Below are positions 8,697 through 16,599 of a DNA stretch of 39,782 bases, piece after piece (position 1 is the first letter of the stretch; each line of letters starts with the position of its first letter). Position numbers and translations under genes: made by a program. Origin of the DNA: Calditrichota bacterium (GTDB taxonomy: Bacteria; Calditrichota; Calditrichia; RBG-13-44-9; J042). The notes under the pieces are model-generated. The model saw nothing but the letters and a program-made list of their open reading frames with translations. It had not been told where the DNA came from and made no database searches. Where the stretch lies: positions 1 through 39,782 of the forward strand of contig RFHE01000269.1 in NCBI GenBank assembly GCA_003696445.1, given 5' to 3'.

Positions 8697-11600
8697 ATGT
8701 TCACACAAATCATTGACACAGTTTTTTCTTTTCTCGGACCCTCCACCCGGTCCAGAACGGCGAATTTGGAAGGACATTTTGAAGCCGACTTCCAGCAATT
8801 GCTGGCCAGCTTCAACCTTCTGCAGCCATCTCAACCTGCCCGTGCAAGGAAGGCTTCAACACTCCCAAACTCCCAGGCACCTCTCACCGTCGCCCGGCCG
8901 GCAGGTGTTCCGTTTAACATACATTTAAAGCACCTTCTCAAGAACCTTAACCTGTTTTTGAGAGGCGCAGGAAGAGGGGAGTTTGTCAGTCATCCTCGCC
9001 CAACAACCGGAACACCTGCCCGGACAGCGACGCCGGTAATAAAACAGCTGAAATCCTTCCCCGAAGACGAGCTACAAATTTTTTTTCACTTGCCGGCTCC
9101 TGCTGTCGTTGACTTACCGGCCAACGACCTATTCCCTGGGCCAGCAGTGTTGGAAGTCCAAGAAGTCAAGATGGCTGGGAAAGGGCTTATTCGATTTTCC
9201 GGCCCGGTGCAGAGGGAACACCCTGCTTCCGGTGCGGCTAATGCCCAGGCCGGGCCTTTGGCGGATTTGGCTGGGCCGGCCTTTTCCGGGCGGATGATGC
9301 CGGCTGCGCCCACCGATGGCGAGCATACTCCCGGTAAGGAAACCGTTCCGGAAGAGCTTACAGTGAAAGGAGGGCATTTTTCCCCCGATTCGGCCGCTGC
9401 CGGGCAAGGATTTCAAATAGCCGATTTGCAAAACAAAAAAAGCGGCGAGAAGACCACCAACGGTCCGGGCAAGCGTGCGGTAGAAGAGACAAACAGAGCA
9501 AAGGCCGCTTCCACCCAGAAGGCCCGGTTCGCGCAACCCATTCATGGAAATGAGCCCGCAAAGGCAGAATCCGGGGTGCAGAGCCGTGTTACAGGTGTCC
9601 AGAACCAGCGGAGGCAATTTGTTCAAACTCCCCGCATGCCAATCCTTCCTGGTTCCACAATTTTCTCTTCGCTCAAGGAAGTTGACGGAGCAAAATCGGC
9701 GGATTCACTCAGACCGTTCCCAGGTCCAGAAAAACCAAGTTTGAGCGCTATTGTTACCCTCCCCGTGGAGGTAAACTTGCAAGTGGAAGGTGGCCCGGCG
9801 CTCACTTTGATTGGTACTGCCGTGGCCGACGCGGCCGAAACAGACACAGTGTTCCTCTCTACCTCTGTAGCCCCAGCGGCGGCTCGGGAGGGACGCCTTC
9901 TAACCGAAGGGACGGCCAAGGTTGTTTACCAAAGCGGTTATTTGCCCTCCCTCAATTTTTCAAAAACGGCGCACGGGGTGTTTGGTGAAACCGATGCTCC
10001 GAGCACAGTTCCGCCCACATCCCGAGCGGTGAATCGGCCCATTGGTGAGGATGTGACTCAACCAGCCCTTGTGGAGGCCGATGGGTCAGCTTCAGTGAGC
10101 CGGCCACAGCCGGTTGCAGCGCTAAGGGAGGACCTGGCATCCATTTATTATTTGGTTCGGGAGGTGGTTGCACAATTAAAATTAGCGTCCACGGAGGGCG
10201 GCCCCGCCGTTTTTCACTTTCAGTTGAGTGCGACCGCCCCGCAGGTTCCCATGGGGGCTTCGCCCAGCGGTGCCGGCTTTGGCTTTTCAGAAAGCGCGTT
10301 TGAGCAGCACTCCACCGAGCAGACAACCACTCGGATTTTTTCCGGAGAGGCCCGCACGCCTGTGCACGTGACCATTCGCATGGGGCAGGAGGGCGTTGCG
10401 CAGGACTCGGCCGGTGGAACGGCTGCCTTGTTAGAACAGCTGGCACAAAAAGCCAGCCACAGGGGCAGTCGGATTTTGCAAACTCGCCCGGTTCGCCCGG
10501 ACGTGGCACAGGAAACAGCCTTTCAGCAGCCTGTAACCCCGGTGCAACCCTTGTCCAGAGGCGTGAAGATCCGTCCGGTGGTTCTGGCTGCCAGAGGACC
10601 TGTCATTGAAGTGATCGAAGGAAAGGTTGCTCAACCAACCACAGGGCGCATGGAAGCATCCGGCAGCAAGAGTGCCGCTTCCACGCCTTCTGTTCACGGT
10701 TCGGAGAAAGTGGTTTCGGTAAAAAACTTCACTGGCAGCTTTTTGCCCGAACCGATTAAGCTGGAAGAGGCGGCTCCTTCCTCCGCTACCCGGTCTCGAG
10801 TCCTCTCCGCGCAGGCGGTGCATCGTAATGCAGATGTTGCTGTACAGGCGGGGACTGTGTCGCTGCCCGGGCAGGGGGAACAGCAGGCGCTGAGCGCTGC
10901 ACCTGGAGGGGTAAAAATGAAAGAGCTTTCCGGGGCGCATCGGGAACGCCCGCACATGGGTGCACACGGGAGGGTTCGGTCGAGTAAGGCAAACAGGGAA
11001 CCTGCCCCGACGCCGGAAACCCATCAGCGGCTGGGCGGCCCGGGTCCGAAAAGCGCCCAGGTTGCCCGGGATCCACAAGTTGCACAGGCCGTGACGCCCG
11101 GGCAGATGGAAATGCCTCTCCGCGGAGGAGAAAGCCGGGCCATGCCCAATCCCAGGGCATTCCACATGGCCGGCGAACAGCAGATTCTGGAGACGGTGGC
11201 GACACCGGCGGGCAGGCAGGATGGGTACAGGCGGAGCGAGCCCGCTTTGCAGCCGACCCGGGAGGCGAACCCGACGCCCTCCAATGCGGGCAAGGTGGAA
11301 ACAGGCGGCCGGAGCAGCCAGCAATTTGGGGATCGGGAACAGGGCCAGGCCGAGCAGAGCACGCGCTCCTTTCACGGCACGCCCTCGGTTACCGTACAGC
11401 ATCGCCCGGTCCACATCAGTCTGGTGGTTTCTCAACCAGGGCAGTTACCGCAGCAACTGAGTGAGCTGTTCCAGCGCTGGGTGCGCCAACTGGACGCCCG
11501 TATCGGGTTCCACCAGCAGGACATTACCATTCAGTTGGAACCGGAAGCCCTAGGGGCCATGCGATTGAAACTGCAGTTAAAGGACAATGTGTTGCAGGGC

Positions 11601-11894
11601 AGGTTGGAAGTTTCTCAGCCGGAAACCGCGCGCCTGCTGCTTGCCCACCAGGGCAGTTTGACTCAGCGGATGGCCGACCTAGGGGTTCAGGTGGGGCAGC
11701 TGGAAGTTTCGGTTAATTCGGATTTGCCCTCCGGGACGCAGTTTACCGGTTCCCAGCAGGGCAATCAGCAAAACAGTGGCCATGGGGGTAACGGTACCCC
11801 GAGCGGCAGTACGGCCAGCGCCATGGCCGCTGCCGAACTGGAGACCAGCCACCATAAATGGCTGGGCTATAACACAATCGATTATCTGGCCTGA
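8697..11894 (+). CDS. fliK: Flagellar hook-length control protein FliK (very long)
   Basis: The product is 1065 residues from ATG 8697, about twice the usual FliK length. Residues 1 to about 890 are low-complexity, rich in Ala, Pro, Gly, Ser, Gln and charged residues, with few predicted secondary elements. This is typical of the extended FliK 'ruler' part. Residues about 897-1013 form the conserved Flg_hook domain, with ITIQLEPEALGAMRLKLQL, then LEVSQPETARLLLAHQG and LGVQVGQLEVSV. FliK is exported through the flagellar type III system and switches FlhB from hook to filament export when the hook is long enough. AGGTG at 8686-8690 suits ATG 8697; GTG 8688 in frame is an alternative. flgD follows 14 bases after the stop, giving the common order fliK-flgD-flgE. 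Confidence 0.9.
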   Translation: MFTQIIDTVFSFLGPSTRSRTANLEGHFEADFQQLLASFNLLQPSQPARARKASTLPNSQAPLTVARPAGVPFNIHLKHLLKNLNLFLRGAGRGEFVSHPRPTTGTPARTATPVIKQLKSFPEDELQIFFHLPAPAVVDLPANDLFPGPAVLEVQEVKMAGKGLIRFSGPVQREHPASGAANAQAGPLADLAGPAFSGRMMPAAPTDGEHTPGKETVPEELTVKGGHFSPDSAAAGQGFQIADLQNKKSGEKTTNGPGKRAVEETNRAKAASTQKARFAQPIHGNEPAKAESGVQSRVTGVQNQRRQFVQTPRMPILPGSTIFSSLKEVDGAKSADSLRPFPGPEKPSLSAIVTLPVEVNLQVEGGPALTLIGTAVADAAETDTVFLSTSVAPAAAREGRLLTEGTAKVVYQSGYLPSLNFSKTAHGVFGETDAPSTVPPTSRAVNRPIGEDVTQPALVEADGSASVSRPQPVAALREDLASIYYLVREVVAQLKLASTEGGPAVFHFQLSATAPQVPMGASPSGAGFGFSESAFEQHSTEQTTTRIFSGEARTPVHVTIRMGQEGVAQDSAGGTAALLEQLAQKASHRGSRILQTRPVRPDVAQETAFQQPVTPVQPLSRGVKIRPVVLAARGPVIEVIEGKVAQPTTGRMEASGSKSAASTPSVHGSEKVVSVKNFTGSFLPEPIKLEEAAPSSATRSRVLSAQAVHRNADVAVQAGTVSLPGQGEQQALSAAPGGVKMKELSGAHRERPHMGAHGRVRSSKANREPAPTPETHQRLGGPGPKSAQVARDPQVAQAVTPGQMEMPLRGGESRAMPNPRAFHMAGEQQILETVATPAGRQDGYRRSEPALQPTREANPTPSNAGKVETGGRSSQQFGDREQGQAEQSTRSFHGTPSVTVQHRPVHISLVVSQPGQLPQQLSELFQRWVRQLDARIGFHQQDITIQLEPEALGAMRLKLQLKDNVLQGRLEVSQPETARLLLAHQGSLTQRMADLGVQVGQLEVSVNSDLPSGTQFTGSQQGNQQNSGHGGNGTPSGSTASAMAAAELETSHHKWLGYNTIDYLA

Positions 11895-11908
11895 TAGGAG
11901 GATCGAAA

Positions 11909-12583
11909 ATGGAAGTAGGCAATGTGTTCTCCTCGGTTTTTACCGGTAAGGACAATCAACCCACCTCGGAGAAAATTCTGGGCAAGGATGATTTTCTGCG
12001 TTTGCTGGTGACTCAGTTGAATTACCAGGATCCCCTGAATCCTCTGGAGGCAGCCGATTTCAGCGCTCAGCTGGCGCAATTCAGCTCGGTGGAGCAACTG
12101 GCCAACATCGGCCAGACCCTCCAGGCCAGCCAGGACAGCGACTTGTTGCTGGCCACATCGATTAACAATACCCTTGCGGCTACCATCATCGGTAAATCAG
12201 TTCGGGCTCAGGGGAACCAGGTGTATTTCGATGGCGAGCAACCGGCCAATCTGAGTTTTTCCCTGCCATCCAATGCCAGGGAGGTGACTATTGAGATTGT
12301 CAACGAAAACGGAAAGGTCGTTCGGACCATCCAGCAGAAAAACCTTGCTGCAGGAGATCATACCGTAAGCTGGGATGGTCGGGACGACGATGGCGCTGAC
12401 ATGCCTGAAGGGACCTACACGTTCCGGGTAAGCGCCCAGGATGGGGAAGGCAATCCTCTGGATGTGACCACTTACCTGAGCGGGCGCATCACCGGTGTAC
12501 GGTACGGTCAGGGCGGTGCAGTTTTGATGGTGGGCCACATCGAAATTGCATTGTCCGATGTGTACGAAATTCTGGAAGGTTAA
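11909..12583 (+). CDS. flgD: Flagellar hook capping protein FlgD
   Basis: The product has 224 residues. The N-terminal conserved region holds ILGKDDFLRLLVTQLNYQDP and the Gln/Phe-rich SAQLAQFSSVEQLANI, both hallmarks of FlgD. Residues about 110-190 form the FlgD Ig-like/Tudor hybrid domain (VTIEIVNENGKVVRTI, HTVSWDGRDDDG, GTYTFRV). FlgD sits at the tip of the growing hook and guides FlgE polymerisation, then is replaced by FlgK. AGGAGG (11896-11901) is 7 bases before the ATG. Confidence 0.96.
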   Translation: MEVGNVFSSVFTGKDNQPTSEKILGKDDFLRLLVTQLNYQDPLNPLEAADFSAQLAQFSSVEQLANIGQTLQASQDSDLLLATSINNTLAATIIGKSVRAQGNQVYFDGEQPANLSFSLPSNAREVTIEIVNENGKVVRTIQQKNLAAGDHTVSWDGRDDDGADMPEGTYTFRVSAQDGEGNPLDVTTYLSGRITGVRYGQGGAVLMVGHIEIALSDVYEILEG

Positions 12584-12601
12584 ACCCAAAACCGATGTGT
12601 G

Positions 12602-12620
12602 AAAGGAGGTGAAACAGGTG
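12602..12620 (+). promoter_or_regulatory. Ribosome binding site that decides the start of the flgD-flgE intervening gene
   Basis: AAAGGAGGT (12602-12610) is a nearly full anti-16S match, 7 bases before GTG 12618. An upstream in-frame GTG at 12609 lies inside this site and cannot be the start. Confidence 0.8.
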
Positions 12621-13013
12621 CCGAGCAAGATCGATGGCATCAAACCGCCATTTATTCCCCTGGGCGGGCTAAATGGAGTGCCATCGCCTCAACCGGTTGT
12701 GCCACCCGGCCAGACTCCCTTTGCCGAAATTCTGAGGGAGAAGCTGGAGGGCGAATCCGGGCTCAGGTTTTCCGCCCATGCACAACACCGCCTGAAGAGC
12801 CGCAATATTCATCTGGACGAAGCCAGTTTGGAACGGCTGAATCGGGCGGTGGAGCGGGCCGATAGCAAGGGGGCCCGGGAAGCCCTGATCCTGATGAACG
12901 ACCTGGCTTTCATCGTCTCGGTGGACAACCGCACGGTTATTACAGCCATCGACTCGGATAGTATGAAAGACAGTATTTTCACCAATATCGATTCGGCAGT
13001 CATTGTGAAGTAA
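12618..13013 (+). CDS. TIGR02530-type flagellar operon protein
   Basis: The product has 131 residues and starts at GTG 12618. The N-terminal half is Pro-rich and likely flexible. The conserved part begins at FSAHAQHRLKSRNIHLDEAS and ends IFTNIDSAVIVK. It matches the small protein family often found between flgD and flgE in Firmicutes, deltaproteobacteria, spirochaetes and deep-branching phyla. Its biochemical role is not established; its constant position suggests a part in hook assembly or its timing. It is absent from enteric bacteria, which helps to place this organism outside that group. Confidence 0.85.
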   Translation: MPSKIDGIKPPFIPLGGLNGVPSPQPVVPPGQTPFAEILREKLEGESGLRFSAHAQHRLKSRNIHLDEASLERLNRAVERADSKGAREALILMNDLAFIVSVDNRTVITAIDSDSMKDSIFTNIDSAVIVK

Positions 13014-13143
13014 GTGCAATTCAGGGCTGGACCTTCCTGTGAAACTCATCCCGCAGAAGGAAGCCCTGAAGCCTCGCCGATTGACCGACGCGAGGATGAT
13101 GCATTCAAGGATGATTCAAAAACTAAACAAGGAGGGTTAAACC
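13014..13143 (+). promoter_or_regulatory. Structured leader upstream of flgE
   Basis: Two hairpins lie between the preceding stop codon and flgE. The first has perfect 9-bp arms TTCAGGGCT (13020-13028) and AGCCCTGAA (13062-13070), and its inner arms CCTT/AAGG and CTGTG/CGCAG continue the stem around a loop of about 10 bases. The second is CCTCGC (13072-13077) with GCGAGG (13090-13095). Neither is followed by a T run, so they are not simple terminators. A strong ribosome binding site (AAGGAGGG) precedes flgE. Confidence 0.6.
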
Positions 13144-15240
13144 ATGGGTTTAATGCGGTCTCTTTTTGCAGGGGTTTCAGGGTTGCGTAACCATCAGGTG
13201 TTAATGGACGTGATTGGTAATAACATTGCCAATGTCAACACGATTGGTTTTAAAGTGGGTCGTGTGACCTTTGCCGAAACCTTCGCCCAAACTCTTCGTG
13301 GTTCCACCCAGCCGCTGTCCAGCATTGGAGGGAGCAATCCCATGCAGGTGGGGTTGGGAATGTCCCTGGCCACCATCGACACTATTTTCGGTCAGGGTAA
13401 CATCGAGACCACCGGTCAGGTGACCGATCTGGCCATTCAAGGAAAGGGCTTTTTCATCGTCAGCGATGGGAAACAGCGCTTTTTTACCCGTGCCGGTTCG
13501 TTTCAATTCTCCTCGGATGGGCGGCTGATTATGCCCAGCAACGGGCTGGCGGTGCAAGGCTACATGGCCAACAGCGCCGGCGAAATTGAAGCCGGAACCC
13601 CACTGAGTGACATCGTGTTGCCGCCCAACCTGAAGGTGCCGGCACGAGCCACGACCCGGGTCGATTTGGCCGGTAACCTGGATGCCAGCGCTCAGCCGCT
13701 GGGGACCATCCTGAGCAGTAAACGCCTCTACGCCCGCGAGAAGAGCGGCGACGGCAGCGATGTGGAAGGCCTGCTGGCCACCGGTGTTTCCAATACCGTG
13801 ATCAGCGGCATGATCCCCAATAACACCACCATTACCATCAGAGATTCGGTGGTGGGAACCAAAACCTACAAATATGTAGAAGCCGATACCAGCGTAGGCA
13901 ACGGTGCCTTCCATTCTTTGGATGACCTGATTGCTGAAATCAACAACGATTTTGGCTCTTCATCCTTTACCGTTACTCTGAACAGCCAGGGTGCTCTGGA
14001 ATTCAGCGACGTGTCCGGCGCCAGCAACGTGTTGAGCATTACCAGCAACAACGCTTTGCTGGAAAAGGCCTTGCAGAGCGCTAACGGGGATGTAAACGCT
14101 GGGAATTTAACCACCGATCGCTTTTCGCATGTGGCCAAACAAACCGACAAGCTGGTGGACCTGCAGGATGAAAACGGTACCTCCCTCGGCCTGGCCAATG
14201 GTGATGAAATTACCATCAATGGCCTGCTTGGTGGGAATGCAATCAATGAATATGCTTTGGCGGTAAGCGGCAGCACCACGCTGGCCGACCTGGCCACTGC
14301 CGTAGAAACGGCCTTCAACATCACCAACCCGGACGGGGTGACCATTGATCCCAGCGAAGGGACCTTGGTGATTAACGGCGACGGCGGCAAGGCCTATGAG
14401 ATCACCTCGGTGGATATTCGTGCAGATGATACGCCTGGCGCCGGCGGCACCGCCCGGGACGTGTTTAATACCTTATTCGACAGCACCCCGGGCAACTGGG
14501 AGCAGGTTCAGGAAGCCCAGGACGTGGAAAAAGCAGCCAGCTACACTGTATTCGACTCTCAGGGTAATCCGTTAGACGTTACCATCATCTTTAAAAAGGA
14601 CGTGACTCAGCCTAACCGGTGGACCTGGGAAGCCAAGGTGGATGAACCGGCGGTGATTACAGGTGGTGCTACCGGAACCGTGGAATTTAATTCGGATGGC
14701 TCACTGAAGGCTTTCCGCTTCGACGATGGCTCCTCGCGCCTGCAGATCGATTCCGGCCTGGGTGGCAGCGACCTGCTCAGCCTGGAGCTCAACGTGGGAG
14801 CAAAGGGGGACTTCAACGGGCTCACTCAGCTCAGCAGCGCTAATTCCGCGCCTCTGATTGTGGACCAGGACGGCTATACCATGGGTGTGCTGCAAAACAT
14901 CTCCATCGACAGCTTCGGGCGGCTGACCGGTTCGTTTAACAACGGGGTCAGCAAGGTGATCGGCCAGATTGCTCTGGCAGATTTCACTAATCCGGGTGGA
15001 ATGGAACGCATGCAGGACAACCTGTTCTCCCAGTCGGCCAATTCCGGCATACCTCAGATCGGCACCGCGGGCATTAACATCAATGCCTCTATTATCTCCG
15101 GTGCCATCGAGCAGTCCAATGTGGACCTGGCTGAGGAGTTTACCAAAATGATTATCGCTCAGCGGGGTTTTCAGGCCAATGCCCGGGTCATCACCACCAG
15201 TGATGACCTACTCTCCGAAGTCACCAACCTGAAGCGATAA
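13144..15240 (+). CDS. flgE: Flagellar hook protein FlgE
   Basis: The product has 698 residues, longer than the 400-450 of enteric FlgE. The N-terminal rod/hook motif is clear: SLFAGVSGLRNHQ, then DVIGNNIANVNTIGFKVG. The C-terminal helix is IEQSNVDLAEEFTKMIIAQR followed by GFQANARVITTSDD. Both ends form the inner coiled-coil layer shared by axial proteins. The middle (about 190-470) is a large insertion rich in Asn, Thr, Gly and Asp, corresponding to expanded outer domains. The FlgE D2-like segment YTVFDSQGNPLDVTIIF lies near 461-478. FlgE polymerises into the hook under the FlgD cap. AAGGAGGG lies just upstream of the ATG. Confidence 0.95.
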   Translation: MGLMRSLFAGVSGLRNHQVLMDVIGNNIANVNTIGFKVGRVTFAETFAQTLRGSTQPLSSIGGSNPMQVGLGMSLATIDTIFGQGNIETTGQVTDLAIQGKGFFIVSDGKQRFFTRAGSFQFSSDGRLIMPSNGLAVQGYMANSAGEIEAGTPLSDIVLPPNLKVPARATTRVDLAGNLDASAQPLGTILSSKRLYAREKSGDGSDVEGLLATGVSNTVISGMIPNNTTITIRDSVVGTKTYKYVEADTSVGNGAFHSLDDLIAEINNDFGSSSFTVTLNSQGALEFSDVSGASNVLSITSNNALLEKALQSANGDVNAGNLTTDRFSHVAKQTDKLVDLQDENGTSLGLANGDEITINGLLGGNAINEYALAVSGSTTLADLATAVETAFNITNPDGVTIDPSEGTLVINGDGGKAYEITSVDIRADDTPGAGGTARDVFNTLFDSTPGNWEQVQEAQDVEKAASYTVFDSQGNPLDVTIIFKKDVTQPNRWTWEAKVDEPAVITGGATGTVEFNSDGSLKAFRFDDGSSRLQIDSGLGGSDLLSLELNVGAKGDFNGLTQLSSANSAPLIVDQDGYTMGVLQNISIDSFGRLTGSFNNGVSKVIGQIALADFTNPGGMERMQDNLFSQSANSGIPQIGTAGININASIISGAIEQSNVDLAEEFTKMIIAQRGFQANARVITTSDDLLSEVTNLKR

Positions 15241-15249
15241 AGCTAAAAC

Positions 15250-15280
15250 GGGGTAGGCAGGCCCGGCGCCTGTCTGCCCC
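15250..15280 (+). terminator. Hairpin after flgE, without a T run
   Basis: GGGGTAGGCAGG (15250-15261) pairs with CCTGTCTGCCCC (15269-15280) through 12 positions including two G-T wobbles, with a 7-base loop. There is no following T tract, so it may be a 3'-end stabiliser or a factor-assisted terminator. It separates flgE from the sigma-28 promoter of flbD-motA. Confidence 0.45.
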
Positions 15281-15291
15281 ATTGTAATTGG

Positions 15292-15318
15292 TAAAATTTT
15301 CTTCGCCCAGGCCGATGA
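15292..15318 (+). promoter_or_regulatory. Sigma-28 (FliA) promoter of flbD-motA
   Basis: TAAA (15292-15295), exactly 15 bases, then GCCGATGA (15311-15318) matches the FliA consensus TAAA-N15-GCCGATAA at all but one position. The predicted start is about 15325, giving a short leader of about 25 bases before flbD. FliA itself is encoded in this window. Confidence 0.75.
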
Positions 15319-15349
15319 CAACAATTGGACCCGGAAATGCGAGTTAACC

Positions 15350-15565
15350 ATGATTACGGTAACCCGAATCAATGACCAGAGTATCACCATCAACGCCGAA
15401 TTAATCGAATTTATTGAGGCAACACCGGATACGATAATCACCACCATCACCGGAAAAAAAATTTTAGTCAAGGATTCGGTGGAGGATGTCATTGAAAAGG
15501 TGATTCGATACCGGCAACGCTGTTTCGAGAATATTCGGGTGAAATGGGAAGACGCTGAACGATGA
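15350..15565 (+). CDS. flbD: FlbD/SwrD family flagellar protein
   Basis: The product is 71 residues long and is a single FlbD family domain. It opens with MITVTRINDQSITINAELIE, followed by the TPDTIITTITGKKILVKDSV core, and it has a basic/acidic C-terminal tail. The family nearly always sits just upstream of motA; in Bacillus the relative SwrD is needed for full motor power. No strong Shine-Dalgarno is seen before the ATG. The stop overlaps motA by 4 bases, so the two are translationally coupled. Confidence 0.85.
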   Translation: MITVTRINDQSITINAELIEFIEATPDTIITTITGKKILVKDSVEDVIEKVIRYRQRCFENIRVKWEDAER

Positions 15566-16347
15566 AAAAAGCACTGGACATCGCTACCCTAATCGGGATA
15601 TTCGGCGGCACGTTCCTGATCCTTTTTTCCATCATGATTGGTGGTGGACTGGGAGGCTTCATTAACATTCCTTCCCTACTCATTGTTGTGGGTGGCACCA
15701 TTGCTGCTGTCTTGGTCCAATATCCTCTCGGAGACGTGCTGGGGATCATGGGGGTGATGCGCAACACGGTTATCAGCCAGAGTGCCGATCCCCAGGAAAT
15801 TATTGATTTGTTTGTGAAGATGGCCGAAGAAGCTCGCCGAGAGGGCCTGCTGGCGCTGGAAAAATATTCAAAAGAAGTGGACAACGCCTTTATTCGCACC
15901 GGCATTCAACTGGCCGTGGACGGTACCGAACCGGAATTGCTCAGGGAAATTCTAGAAAAAGAAGTAGATAACATGGAAGAACGGCACAGCCGGGGGCAGG
16001 GCATTTTGGAGGCTTTCGGCACCTTCTCGCCGGCTTTTGGAATGATTGGAACCCTGATCGGTCTGGTGCTGATGCTACGTACCATGAAGGATCCCTCCTC
16101 CATCGGCCCTTCCATGGCGGTGGCTCTGGTAACAACCTTCTATGGAGCTGTGCTTTCCAACCTGATTTTTAACCCTCTGGCCGGAAAACTGAAAGAAAAG
16201 TCCAAGGAAGAGGTCCTGATGTTGGAAATGATTATCGAAGGGATTCTCTCCATCCAATCCGGGGATAACCCTCGGTTGGTGGAACAGAAGTTAATGACCT
16301 ACCTGCCGCCAAAAAAACGGAAAAGCGACGACGAAGGGGGTGAATGA
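15562..16347 (+). CDS. motA: Flagellar motor stator protein MotA
   Basis: The product has 261 residues and the four-helix MotA/TolQ/ExbB layout: membrane segments at about 7-25, 33-52, 150-172 and 182-202. AEEARREGLLALEK (about 90-103) is the cytoplasmic motif whose Arg and Glu contact FliG. GTFSPAFGMIGTLIGLVLML carries the conserved Pro and Gly of TM3, and ALVTTFYGAVLSNLIFNPLA is TM4. MotA forms a pentamer around two MotB subunits and turns ion flow into torque. It overlaps flbD by ATGA. Unusually, motB does not follow directly: a 252-base gap separates them. Confidence 0.95.
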   Translation: MKKALDIATLIGIFGGTFLILFSIMIGGGLGGFINIPSLLIVVGGTIAAVLVQYPLGDVLGIMGVMRNTVISQSADPQEIIDLFVKMAEEARREGLLALEKYSKEVDNAFIRTGIQLAVDGTEPELLREILEKEVDNMEERHSRGQGILEAFGTFSPAFGMIGTLIGLVLMLRTMKDPSSIGPSMAVALVTTFYGAVLSNLIFNPLAGKLKEKSKEEVLMLEMIIEGILSIQSGDNPRLVEQKLMTYLPPKKRKSDDEGGE

Positions 16348-16508
16348 GACCCGTTCCGGGAAGAAATAAATGGACGATCGAGTGTCGAAACTGCCGACGC
16401 CCAATCTGCCTCACTGTCGAAAATCGAATCAGTTGCCACTCTTTTCATCACACCTCTTTTTTAGAAAGATGGGTAAAACTGCCAGCCTAACTCTTTAAAA
16501 AACAGGCC

Positions 16509-16537
16509 GAAAAGGGCCAACGTCCGCCTTTTTTTGT
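16509..16537 (+). terminator. Weak terminator-like hairpin after motA
   Basis: AAAAGG near 16509-16515 can pair with CCTTTT near 16527-16534 across an imperfect stem that ends in a run of seven T. The pairing is weak (only two to three G-C pairs), so termination here is uncertain. Confidence 0.25.
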
Positions 16538-16551
16538 GCCTCCCCAGAACA

Positions 16552-16566
16552 TGGCACACATGTTGC
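16552..16566 (+). promoter_or_regulatory. Sigma-54 (-24/-12) promoter upstream of motB
   Basis: TGGCAC (16552-16557), five bases, then TTGC (16563-16566) is an exact match to the sigma-54 core, with the required 10 bases between the GG and GC pairs. Transcription would start near 16578, about 22 bases before the motB ATG. No sigma-54 activator gene lies in the window. Confidence 0.65.
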
Positions 16567-16599
16567 CCTTTAGGGTTTGGTAAAACCGAGGATGGGTGT

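Noticed and set aside
8697-11894. Long open frames on the minus strand opposite fliK
   Set aside because: They are shadows of the GC-rich, low-complexity fliK frame; they have no recognisable domains, and fliK has a clear C-terminal domain.
15325-15340. Sigma-54-like GG-N10-GC upstream of flbD
   Set aside because: The predicted start would fall after the flbD ATG, and the flanking bases do not match TGGCAC/TTGC.
16487-16513. A second sigma-28-like site upstream of motB (CTAA-N15-GCCGAAAA)
   Set aside because: The -35 box is poor and the site is in the same gap as an exact sigma-54 core that is better placed for motB.
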